64,000 nucleotides of DNA from Alphaproteobacteria bacterium (GTDB lineage: Bacteria; Pseudomonadota; Alphaproteobacteria; MPNO01; UBA2964): NCBI GenBank assembly GCA_012103315.1, contig WLWZ01000001.1:1-64000 (forward strand), written 5' to 3'. Positions 27,901 to 36,867 of the stretch are shown here, in pieces. Within the stretch, counting starts at the first letter, position 1; each line of letters begins with the position of its first letter. Position numbers and translations under genes: made by a program. The notes beneath the pieces were generated by a model. That model was not told where the DNA came from. It was given only the letters and a program-made list of their open reading frames with translations, and made no database searches.

Positions 27901-27955
27901 CACCCATCTTGCGCGTGTGTTGGAATGGTCGTCGATCGAAGGCGGTGGCGAATGA
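24953..27955 (+). CDS. addB: Double-strand break repair protein AddB, alphaproteobacterial type
   Basis: A 1000-residue AddB. The N-terminal inactive-helicase part includes DVQVFLPTRRACRALTEAFL. The C-terminal PD-(D/E)XK nuclease (about 790-890) shows ERGTMIHDALDRF, AKADRVDEL and IIDYKTGGPPS with Asp879 and Lys881. The Cys set that holds the Fe-S cluster in Bacillus AddB is not visible; the end, DYTHLARVLEWSS, is the alphaproteobacterial form. I placed the start at ATG 24953, because the open frame from 24719 runs inside murU. With AddA it forms the helicase-nuclease that processes DNA ends for RecA loading. Its stop overlaps the addA start (ATGA). Confidence 0.93.
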   Translation: MPDAPNVYSIAPDVPFLDSLAAGLLERHNDDAFALSDVQVFLPTRRACRALTEAFLRQSGDKALLLPQLTPLGEAEQSDESLLSEDEPLADAALQIPPAVPDLQRQFSLSRLILEAERQRLGEAPSPANAARLAAALVSLLDQVETEQLNFEGLSELVDADYASHWQVTLDFLRIVTEQWPGVLAVLGCEDPAIRRNLLSEAQINKWQAAPPAGPVYAAGSTGSIPATAAMLEMIARLPQGAVILPGFDPTFDADGPVDLPATHPQNGMLRLIRRIGLESDEVGQWLTTVPSRCSNDRVKLIRAATAPPDAAMDSIEIDFSNALTQVSFVTCPTSQEEAGVIALALREALETTDRTAALITPDRTLARRVAAELRRWGIEIDDSAGQPLSSAPAGTYLQLLATCFADQLAPTQLLSLLKHPLAAGGMETAAFRSRVRLLERLVLRGPRPGPGFEGIATVLESLCAEGSPYRDDAQQLQDWVAGIQSKAETFEALMVSGESVPLVDLIDAHIQCAESLAATGEVSGPDRLWAGDDGEAAASFISELRESSETFPAVPGYDYPALLDVLMATRIVRPRFGPHPRLYIWGLLEARMQSADVICLGGLNETVWPREPVADPWMSRPMRDAFGLPPAERRIGLSAHDFVQAFCAEQVMVTRAERVEGTPTVPARWLLRLDNVLEGGGAAGRAARHQATDNARWLGWQATLDVPEKVQPGDAPAPKPPVSARPRQLSVTQVETWMRDPYAVYARHILRLRPLDVIDADPGAAERGTMIHDALDRFVREHPEHMPANVVQVLRDTGITAFGEALALPGVWAFWWPRFERITEWFAQMEGHYRQQVKKTHTEVIGKLKIGTGDQEFTLIAKADRVDELHDGTISIIDYKTGGPPSGTDISLGFAPQLPLEAAIAQAGGFAGTVAAQVSLLEFWRLSGGDPAGERKPAGKDIDALAQAALLGLTELVTRYDDPDTPYLSQPDPSHAPSWSDYTHLARVLEWSSIEGGGE

Positions 27956-30900
27956 TCAGCCACACACTCCCAGATCCCGGAACGGCTCAACGACGGGCGG
28001 CCGATCCATCACGATCTGTTTGGGTTTCTGCTTCTGCTGGGACGGGGAAGACCAAAGTCCTGACGGATCGAGTGTTGGCGTTACTACTCGCAGGGACGCC
28101 GCCGCACCGAATTCTGTGTCTGACCTTTACCAGGGCTGCTGCGGCCGAGATGGCCAACCGGATCAACCGTTCCCTTGCGGCATGGGCCATTGCAAACAAT
28201 AAAAGCCTGCAGGCTGAAATTGCTGAGTTAACGGGACAGCCCGCCGATGATGCGGCTTTACGCCGGGCGAAGACTTTATTTGCTCAGGTGCTAGAGGTCC
28301 CAGGCGGCATGAAAATTCAGACCGTCCATGCGTTCTGTGAATCTCTGTTGGGTCGGTTTCCTCTGGAAGCAGGGCTTGCACCGCATTTTCAGGTAATGGA
28401 TGAGCGTGAAGCCAGTGAGATTCAGCATGAAGCTCAAGCGCGCGTTCTTACCAGGGCACGCTATTCAGAGACATCGCCCCTCGCTCGTGCTTTGGCTGAG
28501 GTGACCAGCTTTGTCCATGAAGATGAGTTTCTCGATCTTTTTAAGGATTTGTTTTCTGAACGTGGTCGTCTGTATCGACTTATCTCTCGCTATGGTGGTT
28601 TGGAGGCTCTAACTGACGCGGTCTTTAAGACGCTTGACGTTTCTCGAGATCAATCAGAGCAAACCATCCGCGATGCGGCCAGTGAGGATGACCAATTTGA
28701 TGCGGGGTCACTGCGCGCTGCAGCGACAGCGATGCTGCAAGGCAGTAAGACAGACAAAGAACGCGGGGCGATCATGGCGGAGTGGCTCGCCGCCGAACGA
28801 GCAGACCGTGCGCAGAAATTGATGTCCTATGTGTCTGTTTTCTTTACCCAAAAGGGTCCTCGTCGTGCAAAACTCATAAACAAGGATGCCGCTGCGTTAG
28901 AGCCTGATGCGCCTGATACGCTAGCGATTGAGGCGGAACGGCTGGAAGCGGTGTTATTGAAAATTCGGAGCGTTGTGACTGCCCGAGCGACCTCGGCGAT
29001 GCTGCTATTGGTCCAGTCTTTGTTGACCGCCTATGAACGATGCAAGCGCGAACGCGGTCGGCTTGATTATGATGATCTGATTTTGGAGGCGCGTGCCTTG
29101 CTTGAGGCCGAGGGCGGTGCATCCTGGGTGATGTTTAAGCTTGATGGTGGCATTGATCATATTCTGATCGATGAGGCGCAGGATACCAATCCGGAGCAGT
29201 GGGAAATTATCGCTGCCCTTGCGGAAGAGTTTTTTGCTGGTGAAGGTGCCCACGATGCGGAACGCACCTTGTTTGCGGTCGGTGATCCCAAGCAATCAAT
29301 CTATAGTTTTCAGCGTGCGGACCCTGAGGCGTTTGAGCGAATGCGGAGTTATTTCCGGGGACGGGCGACAGAGATCGGTAAGCTTTGGGAAGATGTCTCT
29401 CTCGATATTTCCTTCCGGTCGGCGGCTTCGGTCCTTCAAATGGTCGATACGGTCTTTTCCCAAGAAGAAGCACGTCCCGGTGTGGTGGAGCCCGAGAGTA
29501 TTTTGCATCATGAAGCTTTTCGGATTGGTCAGGCGGGGATTGTCGAGTTATGGCCACCCGTGGTTCCGGAAGAGGTGGAGGAGTTGCAACCCTGGTCGCC
29601 GCCGGTGGTGGCGAGGTGGGGCAAGGACCCGCAAACGCGTCTTGCAGATGGTATCGCCGCGCAAATCCGCACTTGGATCGACCAAGGCGAGATACTAAAA
29701 AGCAAAAACCGTCCCCTGCGGCCTGGTGATATCATGGTGCTGGTCCGTCGCCGCGGTGCCTTTGTTGAGAAACTGGTTCGAGCGCTTAAAAGAAACAACA
29801 TTCCTGTTGCCGGCGTCGACAGGATGGTGCTGAGCGAGCAGCTGGCGGTTCGTGATCTCATCGCGCTCGGTGAATTTTTGTTATTGCCGGAAGACGAGTT
29901 GAATTTGGCGACTGTTCTCAAGGGACCCATGATCGGTTTCTCTGAAGATGAATTATTCGACCTTGCTTATGACCGGGGCGATGAAAATTTGTGGTCAGTC
30001 CTTCGGCGACGGCAAGATGAGAAGCCAATTTACACCCAGGCAATGGACGAACTCTCTACGCTTTTGGCGAGGACAGATTTTACACCACCCTTTGAACTCT
30101 TTGCCGATATTCTGGGAAATCGCGGTGGACGCGAAAAGTTGTTGGGTCGCCTCGGGGCGGATGCCAATGACCCGATAGATGAATTTCTGTCACTGGCATT
30201 TGATTACGAACGCAATCAGGTGCCGTCTCTTCAAGGGTTTCTACGGTGGCTCGATACGGGTGATGTTGAGGTTAAACGCGACCTTGAACAGGCGACCCGC
30301 GATGAAGTGCGGGTTATGACCGTCCACGGCTCGAAGGGATTGCAGGCCCCTGTCGTCTTTTTGCCTGATAGTTTGCAGGTGCCAAGTCAGGCGCCACGGC
30401 TTCTCTGGAATGCTGATGGCATGTTCTTGTGGCCACCGCGTCGCCGCTTTGCCGAGACGCAATGTGAAGCCGCCCTGGCCGCCGCTTCAGAGACGCGGGA
30501 TCGTGAGTACCGGCGATTGCTTTATGTGGCCATGACGCGGGCCGAAGACCGGCTGTATGTCTGTGGCTGGCACACCAGGCGCAGCGCCGCTAAAGGCAAT
30601 TGGTATGAGTTAATCGAATCTGCGATGGAAAATGCTGGCGATGCGTTTGATTTCGATCTGACTGGCATTGCACCACAAGGCTGGCCGGGCACCGGGTGGC
30701 GGCTCGATAATCCTCAAACGGCTCCAGTTGACCAGGATGCTGAAATCGCGCCGATTGCAATTTCTGCCGGTGTCCTGCCGGATTGGGTAAAACGACTGCC
30801 ACCGCCGGAACGAATTCCACCACGGCCTTTGGCGCCATCGCGGCCGGATGATCACGAGCCAGCAACGCGGTCGCCAGTCGGGGTTGGGAAAGAGGATTCT

Positions 30901-31401
30901 TTTCGCCGCGGTCTCATAATCCATCATCTGCTGCAACGCTTGCCGGAATTGCCTGTGAGTGATCGCGCTGTTGCGGCACAACGCTATTTGGCACGACCGA
31001 TTCATGACCTGTCAGGAGATGATCAACAATCCTATGCCGAAGAGGTCCTCGCTGTGCTCTCCGATGCTGAGTTCGCCGACCTGTTCGGCCCGGGGTCACG
31101 TGCAGAAGTTCCGATTACCGGCAATCTTGGCATCCATGTCGTGGCTGGTCAGGTCGATAGATTGATCGTTCAAGATGATCGGGTTCAGGTGATTGATTAC
31201 AAGTCGAACCGACCGCCACCAGGCGACGCAGTAGACGTATCACCAGTCTATTTGCGACAGATGGCGGCTTACCGTGCGGTTTTATTAGAGGCCTTCCCCG
31301 GCCGAACAATCGACTGTGCTTTGCTCTGGACCGATGCCCCGCACCTCATGAAATTACCTGCAGAATTGCTCGACGGGTATTTCGTTGATCAGGGCGCTTG
31401 A
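27952..31401 (+). CDS. addA: Double-strand break repair helicase AddA, alphaproteobacterial type
   Basis: A 1149-residue UvrD-like helicase with nuclease domain. Walker A SASAGTGKTKVLTDRV is at about 26-41, motif Ia LTFTRAAAAEM follows, Walker B ILIDEAQDTNPEQW is near 404-417, then FAVGDPKQSIYSFQRADPEAF (motif III), VRVMTVHGSKGLQAPVVFLP (motif V) and LLYVAMTRAEDRLYV (motif VI). The C-terminal nuclease has VIDYKSNRPPP near 1080-1090. It unwinds and cuts DNA from double-strand ends with AddB. The start overlaps the addB stop by four bases; the frame is open further upstream but only within addB. trxA follows after 73 bp. Confidence 0.95.
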   Translation: MISHTLPDPGTAQRRAADPSRSVWVSASAGTGKTKVLTDRVLALLLAGTPPHRILCLTFTRAAAAEMANRINRSLAAWAIANNKSLQAEIAELTGQPADDAALRRAKTLFAQVLEVPGGMKIQTVHAFCESLLGRFPLEAGLAPHFQVMDEREASEIQHEAQARVLTRARYSETSPLARALAEVTSFVHEDEFLDLFKDLFSERGRLYRLISRYGGLEALTDAVFKTLDVSRDQSEQTIRDAASEDDQFDAGSLRAAATAMLQGSKTDKERGAIMAEWLAAERADRAQKLMSYVSVFFTQKGPRRAKLINKDAAALEPDAPDTLAIEAERLEAVLLKIRSVVTARATSAMLLLVQSLLTAYERCKRERGRLDYDDLILEARALLEAEGGASWVMFKLDGGIDHILIDEAQDTNPEQWEIIAALAEEFFAGEGAHDAERTLFAVGDPKQSIYSFQRADPEAFERMRSYFRGRATEIGKLWEDVSLDISFRSAASVLQMVDTVFSQEEARPGVVEPESILHHEAFRIGQAGIVELWPPVVPEEVEELQPWSPPVVARWGKDPQTRLADGIAAQIRTWIDQGEILKSKNRPLRPGDIMVLVRRRGAFVEKLVRALKRNNIPVAGVDRMVLSEQLAVRDLIALGEFLLLPEDELNLATVLKGPMIGFSEDELFDLAYDRGDENLWSVLRRRQDEKPIYTQAMDELSTLLARTDFTPPFELFADILGNRGGREKLLGRLGADANDPIDEFLSLAFDYERNQVPSLQGFLRWLDTGDVEVKRDLEQATRDEVRVMTVHGSKGLQAPVVFLPDSLQVPSQAPRLLWNADGMFLWPPRRRFAETQCEAALAAASETRDREYRRLLYVAMTRAEDRLYVCGWHTRRSAAKGNWYELIESAMENAGDAFDFDLTGIAPQGWPGTGWRLDNPQTAPVDQDAEIAPIAISAGVLPDWVKRLPPPERIPPRPLAPSRPDDHEPATRSPVGVGKEDSFRRGLIIHHLLQRLPELPVSDRAVAAQRYLARPIHDLSGDDQQSYAEEVLAVLSDAEFADLFGPGSRAEVPITGNLGIHVVAGQVDRLIVQDDRVQVIDYKSNRPPPGDAVDVSPVYLRQMAAYRAVLLEAFPGRTIDCALLWTDAPHLMKLPAELLDGYFVDQGA

Positions 31402-31474
31402 CGGTTTCCATTTCGCTTCCTAATTTGATGGCAAGTGGGTAAACCGCAACTTTTGAAGTCTGAAAGGAAACCAA

Positions 31475-31795
31475 ATGACTACTAAACCGATCTCGGATGA
31501 TTCATTCGATTCTGACGTTCTGAAGGCCGATGGACCGGTTCTTGTTGATTTCTGGGCTGAATGGTGCGGTCCCTGCAAGCAAATCGGCCCGTCACTGGAA
31601 GAGATTGCGGCAGAGATGGATGGTCAACTGACTATCGCGAAAATCAACATCGACGAAAATCCGGAAACACCAACCAAGCTGGGTGTGCGCGGGATTCCGA
31701 CATTGATGATTTTCAAGGATGGCGAAGTTGCGGCGACCAAAGTAGGCGCCCTGCCTAAAAGCAAATTGGTTGAGTGGATCAACGAGTCGATCTAA
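31475..31795 (+). CDS. trxA: Thioredoxin
   Basis: A 106-residue classical thioredoxin with the redox pair Cys31 and Cys34 in WCGPCK, the cis-Pro in [13 protein letters not shown] and no signal peptide, so it is cytoplasmic. It reduces protein disulfides using electrons from thioredoxin reductase. An AAGGAAACCAA stretch before the ATG gives a ribosome site. It ends the plus-strand run starting at ahcY, and converges with folC, whose stop lies 25 bp away. Confidence 0.97.
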   Translation: MTTKPISDDSFDSDVLKADGPVLVDFWAEWCGPCKQIGPSLEEIAAEMDGQLTIAKINIDENPETPTKLGVRGIPTLMIFKDGEVAATKVGALPKSKLVEWINESI

Positions 31796-31820
31796 TCACG
31801 CCTAAATATTGCGAGAGAAT

Positions 31821-33122
31821 TTATGAGGCCCCGTCTTTTGGCGGGGCTTCTTCGTAGGCGAGTACCGCCCCGGCGAGATACAGCGAGCCGCAAATGAGAA
31901 TACGCCCGGGCTTGTCGGCCTGAGCGACGACCCGCTGGAGTGCCTCTACAAAACCCTCCGATTCGCTGGTGACAATGCCATGTTGTCTGGCGGCTTCTGC
32001 CGTATTTGATGCGGAAAGACTCGCCTCTTCCCCGGGAATAGGAATCGCCTGCAGCGTATCAATGTGGCGAGCGAGGGGACTGAGAAATTCCTTCGGGTCG
32101 CGGCTATTTAGAAAACCGAAGATCAGATGCAATGGTTGGTCGTTCCATTGTTTGGCTACAGAGGCGAGGGCGTCGGATGCCGCAGCATTGTGACCACCAT
32201 CGAGCCATAGCGACCAACCAGATGGTAAGAGATTTGCCAATGCGCCGTTGAGGCATTGCAGTCTGCCCGGCCAATGTGCGGTTTGGATGCCGTCGCGAAT
32301 GGCATCGTCAGAGATGTCCAAGCGAGTAAGTTGTTTTGCCGCGATAGCGGCCGTAGCAGCATTGGTGATCTGATGTGCTCCTGCTAGTGAGGGTCGCGGT
32401 AATTCTAGTTCTGTCTCGCCCCGCTTGAGTAAAAACCCGCTGGCAGTATCAGAAAAAGACCAATCCTTTCCGTATGTTATGGTTGAAACACCCATTTCAT
32501 TCGCACGGTCATGGATCACTTTTGAGGCGGCTTCTTGTTGCGGACCGATCACCGCGGCGACGCCAGGTTTGAGAATACCGGCTTTTTCAAAAGCGATTTC
32601 GGCAAGCGTGTCGCCAAGCCAGCTCATGTGATCCATCGAGACCGGTGTTATAATATTGAGGGTCGGTTTGTTGAAGATATTGGTGGAATCGAAGCGGCCT
32701 CCGAGTCCGGTCTCGATCAACGTGACGTCGGCGGGTTGTCGTGAGAAGGCAAGGAAGGCAGCGACCGTCGTAATCTCGAAAAGGGTAATTGGTTTTCCCG
32801 CATTGGCGGTTTCGCATTCTTCCAGAACGCCGAGCAGCGTTTCCTCATCGATGTCTTTTCCAGAAATCGATATGCGTTCGGCAAATCGGATGAGATGAGG
32901 TGATGTGTAGCAATTCACCGTCAGCCCAGCCGCTTCACAAATTGCTTTTAAGAAGGCGAGGGTGGATCCTTTGCCATTGGTGCCGGCAATGTGCACAACA
33001 TTGGCCAGGGATTTTTCGGGATTGCCGAGAGTCGCTAGCAACGCCTCCGTTCGACCGAGAGAAAGATCTATCGCTTTGGGATGGAGCGCGCTCAGCCGAT
33101 CGAGGACGACGTCACTCCGCAG
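31821..33122 (-). CDS. folC: Folylpolyglutamate/dihydrofolate synthase, apparent CTG start
   Basis: FolC joins Glu to dihydropteroate and to folates. The P-loop VVHIAGTNGKGSTLAFLKAI and the downstream MDHMSWLGDTLAEIAFEKAGI and LDGGHNAAAS segments identify it. The first ordinary start (TTG at 33041) would give 406 residues and drop a conserved N-terminal helix. Reading upstream in frame gives VVLDRLSALHPKAIDLSLGR, a typical FolC beginning, but with no ATG, GTG or TTG before the in-frame stop in accD. The CTG at 33120-33122, three codons before the Asp, would give 433 residues, the usual length, with GAAGAG upstream; it overlaps the accD stop. Start position is inferred; the gene itself is certain. 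Confidence 0.85.
   Translation of the reverse strand: MRSDVVLDRLSALHPKAIDLSLGRTEALLATLGNPEKSLANVVHIAGTNGKGSTLAFLKAICEAAGLTVNCYTSPHLIRFAERISISGKDIDEETLLGVLEECETANAGKPITLFEITTVAAFLAFSRQPADVTLIETGLGGRFDSTNIFNKPTLNIITPVSMDHMSWLGDTLAEIAFEKAGILKPGVAAVIGPQQEAASKVIHDRANEMGVSTITYGKDWSFSDTASGFLLKRGETELELPRPSLAGAHQITNAATAAIAAKQLTRLDISDDAIRDGIQTAHWPGRLQCLNGALANLLPSGWSLWLDGGHNAAASDALASVAKQWNDQPLHLIFGFLNSRDPKEFLSPLARHIDTLQAIPIPGEEASLSASNTAEAARQHGIVTSESEGFVEALQRVVAQADKPGRILICGSLYLAGAVLAYEEAPPKDGAS
31826..31849 (+). terminator. trxA terminator hairpin inside the folC 3' end
   Basis: GCCCCG and CGGGGC (8 bp including flanking A-T and G-T pairs) enclose TCTTTTGG and are followed by TTCTTCG. The hairpin lies 30-55 bp after the trxA stop but inside the last codons of convergent folC, so the sequence serves both as coding DNA and probable terminator. 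The T run is short. Confidence 0.5.
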
Positions 33123-34071
33123 CGGGGCGCTCTTCGGTGGAATTTTTGTCGTTACTGGCTTCTGGCGTATCGGATTTCTTCTTATTAGAAGCGGTTTTTA
33201 GCGGCACGACGTCGGCTGCCTCTCGGCTATCCAGCAATAGGTTTGAAATGCGGATCAACTCATCGCGTAGTTGGCGACGATGAACGACGCGATCAATCAT
33301 GCCGTGTTCGAGAAGATATTCCGCGCGCTGGAAGCCCTCGGGCAGTTTTTCGCGGATAGTTTCTTCGATCACCCGCGCGCCAGCAAAACCGATTACTGCA
33401 CCTGGTTCGGCAATGGCAATATCACCCAGCATCGCAAAGGATGCCGTTACACCACCGGTCGTGGGATCGGTAAGCACGGTTATATAAGGCAGCTTCGCTT
33501 CTTTAACTTCATCAACGGCAATGATTGTCCGCGGCATTTGCATCAGCGAGAGAATGCCTTCCTGCATGCGGGCACCGCCCGATGAGGTGAAGCAGATCAA
33601 AGGAGCCTCCTGCAGAACGGCGAGCCGGGCAGCAATAAGCAGGGACTTACCGAGAGCGAGCCCCATAGAACCGCCCATAAAGGCGAAATTCATGATGGCA
33701 ACGACTACATTGCGTCCACCCATCTCGCCATGCGCGACGATCATTGCGTCTTCTTCGCCGGTTTTGCCGCGCGACTCTTTGAGGCGGTCGGTATAGCGCT
33801 TGAGGTCTTTGAACTTTAGGGGGTCGCCATTTAATTTGGGTAGTTCAACCCGCTGATACTCGCCGTTATCAAAAAGCAGGTCCAAGCGTTCGGTGGCCGG
33901 CAACCGCATGTGATGGCCACAATGGCTACAAACCCGCAAGGAGGCCTCAAGCTCGCGATGAAAGATCATCTGCTCACAGCTTGGGCATTGATGCCAAAGA
34001 TTATCGGGAACGTCTTTCTTCTCGACGAGAGCCCGAATTTTAGGACGAACGTAATTTGTAAGCCAATTCAT
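33112..34071 (-). CDS. accD: Acetyl-CoA carboxylase carboxyltransferase subunit beta
   Basis: A 319-residue AccD. The N-terminal zinc ribbon uses Cys29, Cys32, Cys48 and Cys51 (CPSC and CSHC). The carboxyltransferase core has [19 protein letters not shown] and [18 protein letters not shown]. It transfers carboxyl from biotin to acetyl-CoA with AccA, the first step of fatty acid synthesis; accA is not in this window. The last ~30 residues are charged and low in complexity (ending ERPAAE), and the stop overlaps the beginning of folC. Its start overlaps the trpA stop by four bases, so trpB-trpA-accD-folC form a tight unit. Confidence 0.96.
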   Translation of the reverse strand: MNWLTNYVRPKIRALVEKKDVPDNLWHQCPSCEQMIFHRELEASLRVCSHCGHHMRLPATERLDLLFDNGEYQRVELPKLNGDPLKFKDLKRYTDRLKESRGKTGEEDAMIVAHGEMGGRNVVVAIMNFAFMGGSMGLALGKSLLIAARLAVLQEAPLICFTSSGGARMQEGILSLMQMPRTIIAVDEVKEAKLPYITVLTDPTTGGVTASFAMLGDIAIAEPGAVIGFAGARVIEETIREKLPEGFQRAEYLLEHGMIDRVVHRRQLRDELIRISNLLLDSREAADVVPLKTASNKKKSDTPEASNDKNSTEERPAAE

Positions 34072-34910
34072 GACCGTGCGGTCCTCACACCTTGCGCAAG
34101 TTCACTAACGAATCTTAGCACGGAATTTACCAAATCGGGAGAGCCCTTTGTTTTGTCGCCTTTTTCGGCATTTTCCGCGATTACCTGAACAATTGCTGAG
34201 CCTACAACGGCAGCGTCGGCGACCCTGGCAATTTTCGCTGCTTGTTGCGGTGTTTTGATGCCAAATCCCACAGCAATCGGCAAATCGCTAAATTTTCGAA
34301 TCCGGGTGACCGCGTCAGCAACGTTGCTGGTAGCGGCCGACTTGGTCCCGGTAATTCCAGCAATGGAGACATAATAGATAAATCCACTGGCGCCTCCCAT
34401 CAGGGCGGGCAGCCGTTGTTCATCGCTGGTAGGTGTGGTTAGGCGGACAAAATCGATCCCGGCTTTATTGGCAGGGTCGCGCAGCTCGGCATCTTCCTCC
34501 GGCGGAACATCGACGATAATGAGCCCATCGACACCCGCATCAGCGGCGTCCTCGGAGAACTGCTCAACGCCATAGATATAGATCGGATTGTAGTAGCCCA
34601 TGAGAACGATAGGTGTGTCGTCATCCTTTTCGCGAAATGACCGAACCATCGCCAGCGTTGCCTTCATATCTTGCCCGGCTTCCAGGGCTCGAAGGGACGA
34701 GGCCTGAATCGCGGGGCCGTCAGCCATTGGGTCGGTAAACGGCATGCCGAGCTCGATGATGTCAGCGCCGGCTCCCGGCAAACCTTCTATAATAGCGCTT
34801 GAGACTTCACGGTTGGGATCACCCGCGGTGATAAAGGTGACCAGACCGGCACGGCCTTCCGCGGCGAGGTGCTCAAATCGTGCCTTGAGCCGGGCTTCCT
34901 TGCGGCTCAT
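34068..34910 (-). CDS. trpA: Tryptophan synthase alpha subunit
   Basis: A 280-residue TIM-barrel enzyme that splits indole-3-glycerol phosphate to indole and glyceraldehyde-3-phosphate and channels indole to TrpB. Catalytic Glu53 lies in [12 protein letters not shown] and Asp64 in MADGPAIQ. The phosphate-binding segment [15 protein letters not shown] follows. Length is normal. Both ends overlap neighbours by four bases (trpB upstream, accD downstream), so it is translationally coupled. No leader peptide or trp attenuator is seen, because the gene is internal in a long minus-strand unit. Confidence 0.97.
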   Translation of the reverse strand: MSRKEARLKARFEHLAAEGRAGLVTFITAGDPNREVSSAIIEGLPGAGADIIELGMPFTDPMADGPAIQASSLRALEAGQDMKATLAMVRSFREKDDDTPIVLMGYYNPIYIYGVEQFSEDAADAGVDGLIIVDVPPEEDAELRDPANKAGIDFVRLTTPTSDEQRLPALMGGASGFIYYVSIAGITGTKSAATSNVADAVTRIRKFSDLPIAVGFGIKTPQQAAKIARVADAAVVGSAIVQVIAENAEKGDKTKGSPDLVNSVLRFVSELAQGVRTARS

Positions 34911-36133
34911 AGCGTTACCCCGAGGGCCTCGGCGACGGTAAAGACGTCTTTATCGCCGCGTCCGCACATATTCATCACCAGCAAATGATCCTTGGGCAAA
35001 GTCGGTGCTATCTTACTGACATGAGCGAGGGCGTGGGATGGCTCGAGTGCGGGAATTATGCCTTCAAGTTTCGTGCAAAGCTGAAATGCTTCCAACGCTT
35101 CGTCATCTGTTATCGGGACATAGTTGACGCGCCCGGCATCGTGCAGCCATGAATGCTCAGGGCCAATGCCCGGATAGTCGAGTCCGGCAGAAATTGAATG
35201 TGCTTCGGTGATCTGACCATCTTCATCTTGCAGTAAGTAAGTACGGTTGCCATGCAGTACACCAGGCTCACCAGCGCTTAGCGACGCCGCGTGTTCACCG
35301 GTCTCGATGCCTTTGCCCGCAGCTTCAACGGCATAAATTGTGACCTCCTCCTCATCAAGGAAATCATAAAACAGACCGATTGCATTCGACCCGCCACCTA
35401 TACAGGCGACAAGAGAATCTGGCAGCCGTCCTTCGGCTTCCATCATCTGCTGGCGGACTTCCTCGCCGATAATTTTCTGAAAATTCCTGACCATGGCGGG
35501 GTAGGGGTGCGGGCCCGCAACGGTACCAATGATATAGTAGGTATCGTCGACGTTTGAGACCCAATCACGTAATGCCTCGTTCATCGCGTCTTTGAGGGTT
35601 GCTGACCCAGACGTGACCGGAACAACCTCAGCGCCTAGCAATTTCATACGAAATACATTCGGAGCCTGTCGGGCAATATCTGTTTCGCCCATATAGACAA
35701 CGCATCGCATCCCGAACAAGGCGCAGACAGTGGCGGTTGCGACACCGTGCTGTCCCGCACCGGTCTCGGCGATGATCCGCTCTTTGCCCATACGGCGCGC
35801 CAAAAGGATCTGGCCCATCGTATTGTTGATTTTATGCGCACCGGTATGGTTAAGCTCGTCGCGCTTAAAATAAATCTTGGCACCACCCAAATGCTCACTT
35901 AACCGGCTCGCGTGATATAGAGGGCTGGGACGACCAACATAATGTTTCAGATATTCATCAAGCTCTGCCTGAAAGGTCGGATCAGCTTGAGCCTCTTCAT
36001 AGGCTTTTTCGACCGATAGGATCAGCGGCATCAACGTTTCGGCGACATACCGTCCGCCATATATACCAAAATGGCCGTCACTATCCGGTAGCGCCTTGAA
36101 GCTATTGGGTTTTTCGTCAGAACTTGTCGTCAT
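34907..36133 (-). CDS. trpB: Tryptophan synthase beta subunit
   Basis: A 408-residue PLP enzyme that makes tryptophan from indole and serine. The PLP Lys is Lys101 in [10 protein letters not shown], followed by [15 protein letters not shown]. The Gly-rich phosphate loop [15 protein letters not shown] and the monovalent-cation region are present. It is a TrpB1-type sequence of normal length, 64 bp after trpF. Together with trpF and trpA it gives the last three steps of tryptophan synthesis; trpE, trpG, trpD and trpC are elsewhere. Confidence 0.98.
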   Translation of the reverse strand: MTTSSDEKPNSFKALPDSDGHFGIYGGRYVAETLMPLILSVEKAYEEAQADPTFQAELDEYLKHYVGRPSPLYHASRLSEHLGGAKIYFKRDELNHTGAHKINNTMGQILLARRMGKERIIAETGAGQHGVATATVCALFGMRCVVYMGETDIARQAPNVFRMKLLGAEVVPVTSGSATLKDAMNEALRDWVSNVDDTYYIIGTVAGPHPYPAMVRNFQKIIGEEVRQQMMEAEGRLPDSLVACIGGGSNAIGLFYDFLDEEEVTIYAVEAAGKGIETGEHAASLSAGEPGVLHGNRTYLLQDEDGQITEAHSISAGLDYPGIGPEHSWLHDAGRVNYVPITDDEALEAFQLCTKLEGIIPALEPSHALAHVSKIAPTLPKDHLLVMNMCGRGDKDVFTVAEALGVTL

Positions 36134-36197
36134 AATTGGGCCAGAGTCTAGCAGAGTGATTTATCGCGTGACAGCGTTACCGGGTTATACCTTGCGA

Positions 36198-36848
36198 TTA
36201 CGGCAAGGCAAGAACGGTTTCTAAGAACGCGCCGATCAGCTTGGTGTCTTTTTTACCCGGAGCAGACTCAACACCTGAGGAAACATCGACCGCCTGTGCA
36301 CCGCTAATACGCACTGCTTCGGCAACGTTGTCCGCATTTAACCCCCCTGACAGCATCCAGTTATCCTGCCAGGGATGATCCGCAAACAGGCTCCAGTCGA
36401 AGGAAATGGCGTTACCGCCAGGCAGGGCATTCTCCAAATTCTTTGGAGCTTTGGCATCAAAAAGGATCTGATCAGCGACGTCGCTATAGCGGCCGATGTT
36501 CTCAAAGTCTTCAGCCGTCTCTATATGAATAGCCTTCATAACCGGTAAGCCCGTTGCATTTTTAATCGCCGCGACGCGTTCAGGCGTTTCCTTACCATGG
36601 AGTTGGAGCACCTCTAGTGGGGTTTGCTTCAGGATGTTGGCCAATTGGTCGTCATCAATATCAACAAACAGCCCAACCTTTTTGATGGATTGCGGAACCA
36701 TGGCTGCCAAAACTGCAGCCTCAACATTGGTTACGGCACGCGGTGACGGCGGGTAAAACACCAAGCCGATATAGGATGTGTCACCGTCAATTGCTGCTTG
36801 CATGGCATCCGACGTATTGATGCCACAGATTTTTGCCTGAACTGTCAT
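36198..36848 (-). CDS. trpF: Phosphoribosylanthranilate isomerase
   Basis: A 216-residue TIM-barrel enzyme of tryptophan synthesis. The start MTVQAKICGINTSDAM contains the catalytic Cys of the KICG motif, and VLQLHGKETPERV with the later ILFDAKAPKN and DVSSGVESAPGKKDT (phosphate-binding end) are typical. I chose the ATG at 36848; the frame opens at 36980, but those residues lie within the end of pyrF. It starts 19 bp after pyrF. Confidence 0.95.
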   Translation of the reverse strand: MTVQAKICGINTSDAMQAAIDGDTSYIGLVFYPPSPRAVTNVEAAVLAAMVPQSIKKVGLFVDIDDDQLANILKQTPLEVLQLHGKETPERVAAIKNATGLPVMKAIHIETAEDFENIGRYSDVADQILFDAKAPKNLENALPGGNAISFDWSLFADHPWQDNWMLSGGLNADNVAEAVRISGAQAVDVSSGVESAPGKKDTKLIGAFLETVLALP

Positions 36849-36867
36849 CGTATTTTGCGCAATCGCC

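Noticed and set aside
24953-27955. Missing Fe-S Cys cluster in AddB as a defect
   Set aside because: The alphaproteobacterial AddB type normally ends this way, so the absence is a family trait rather than damage.
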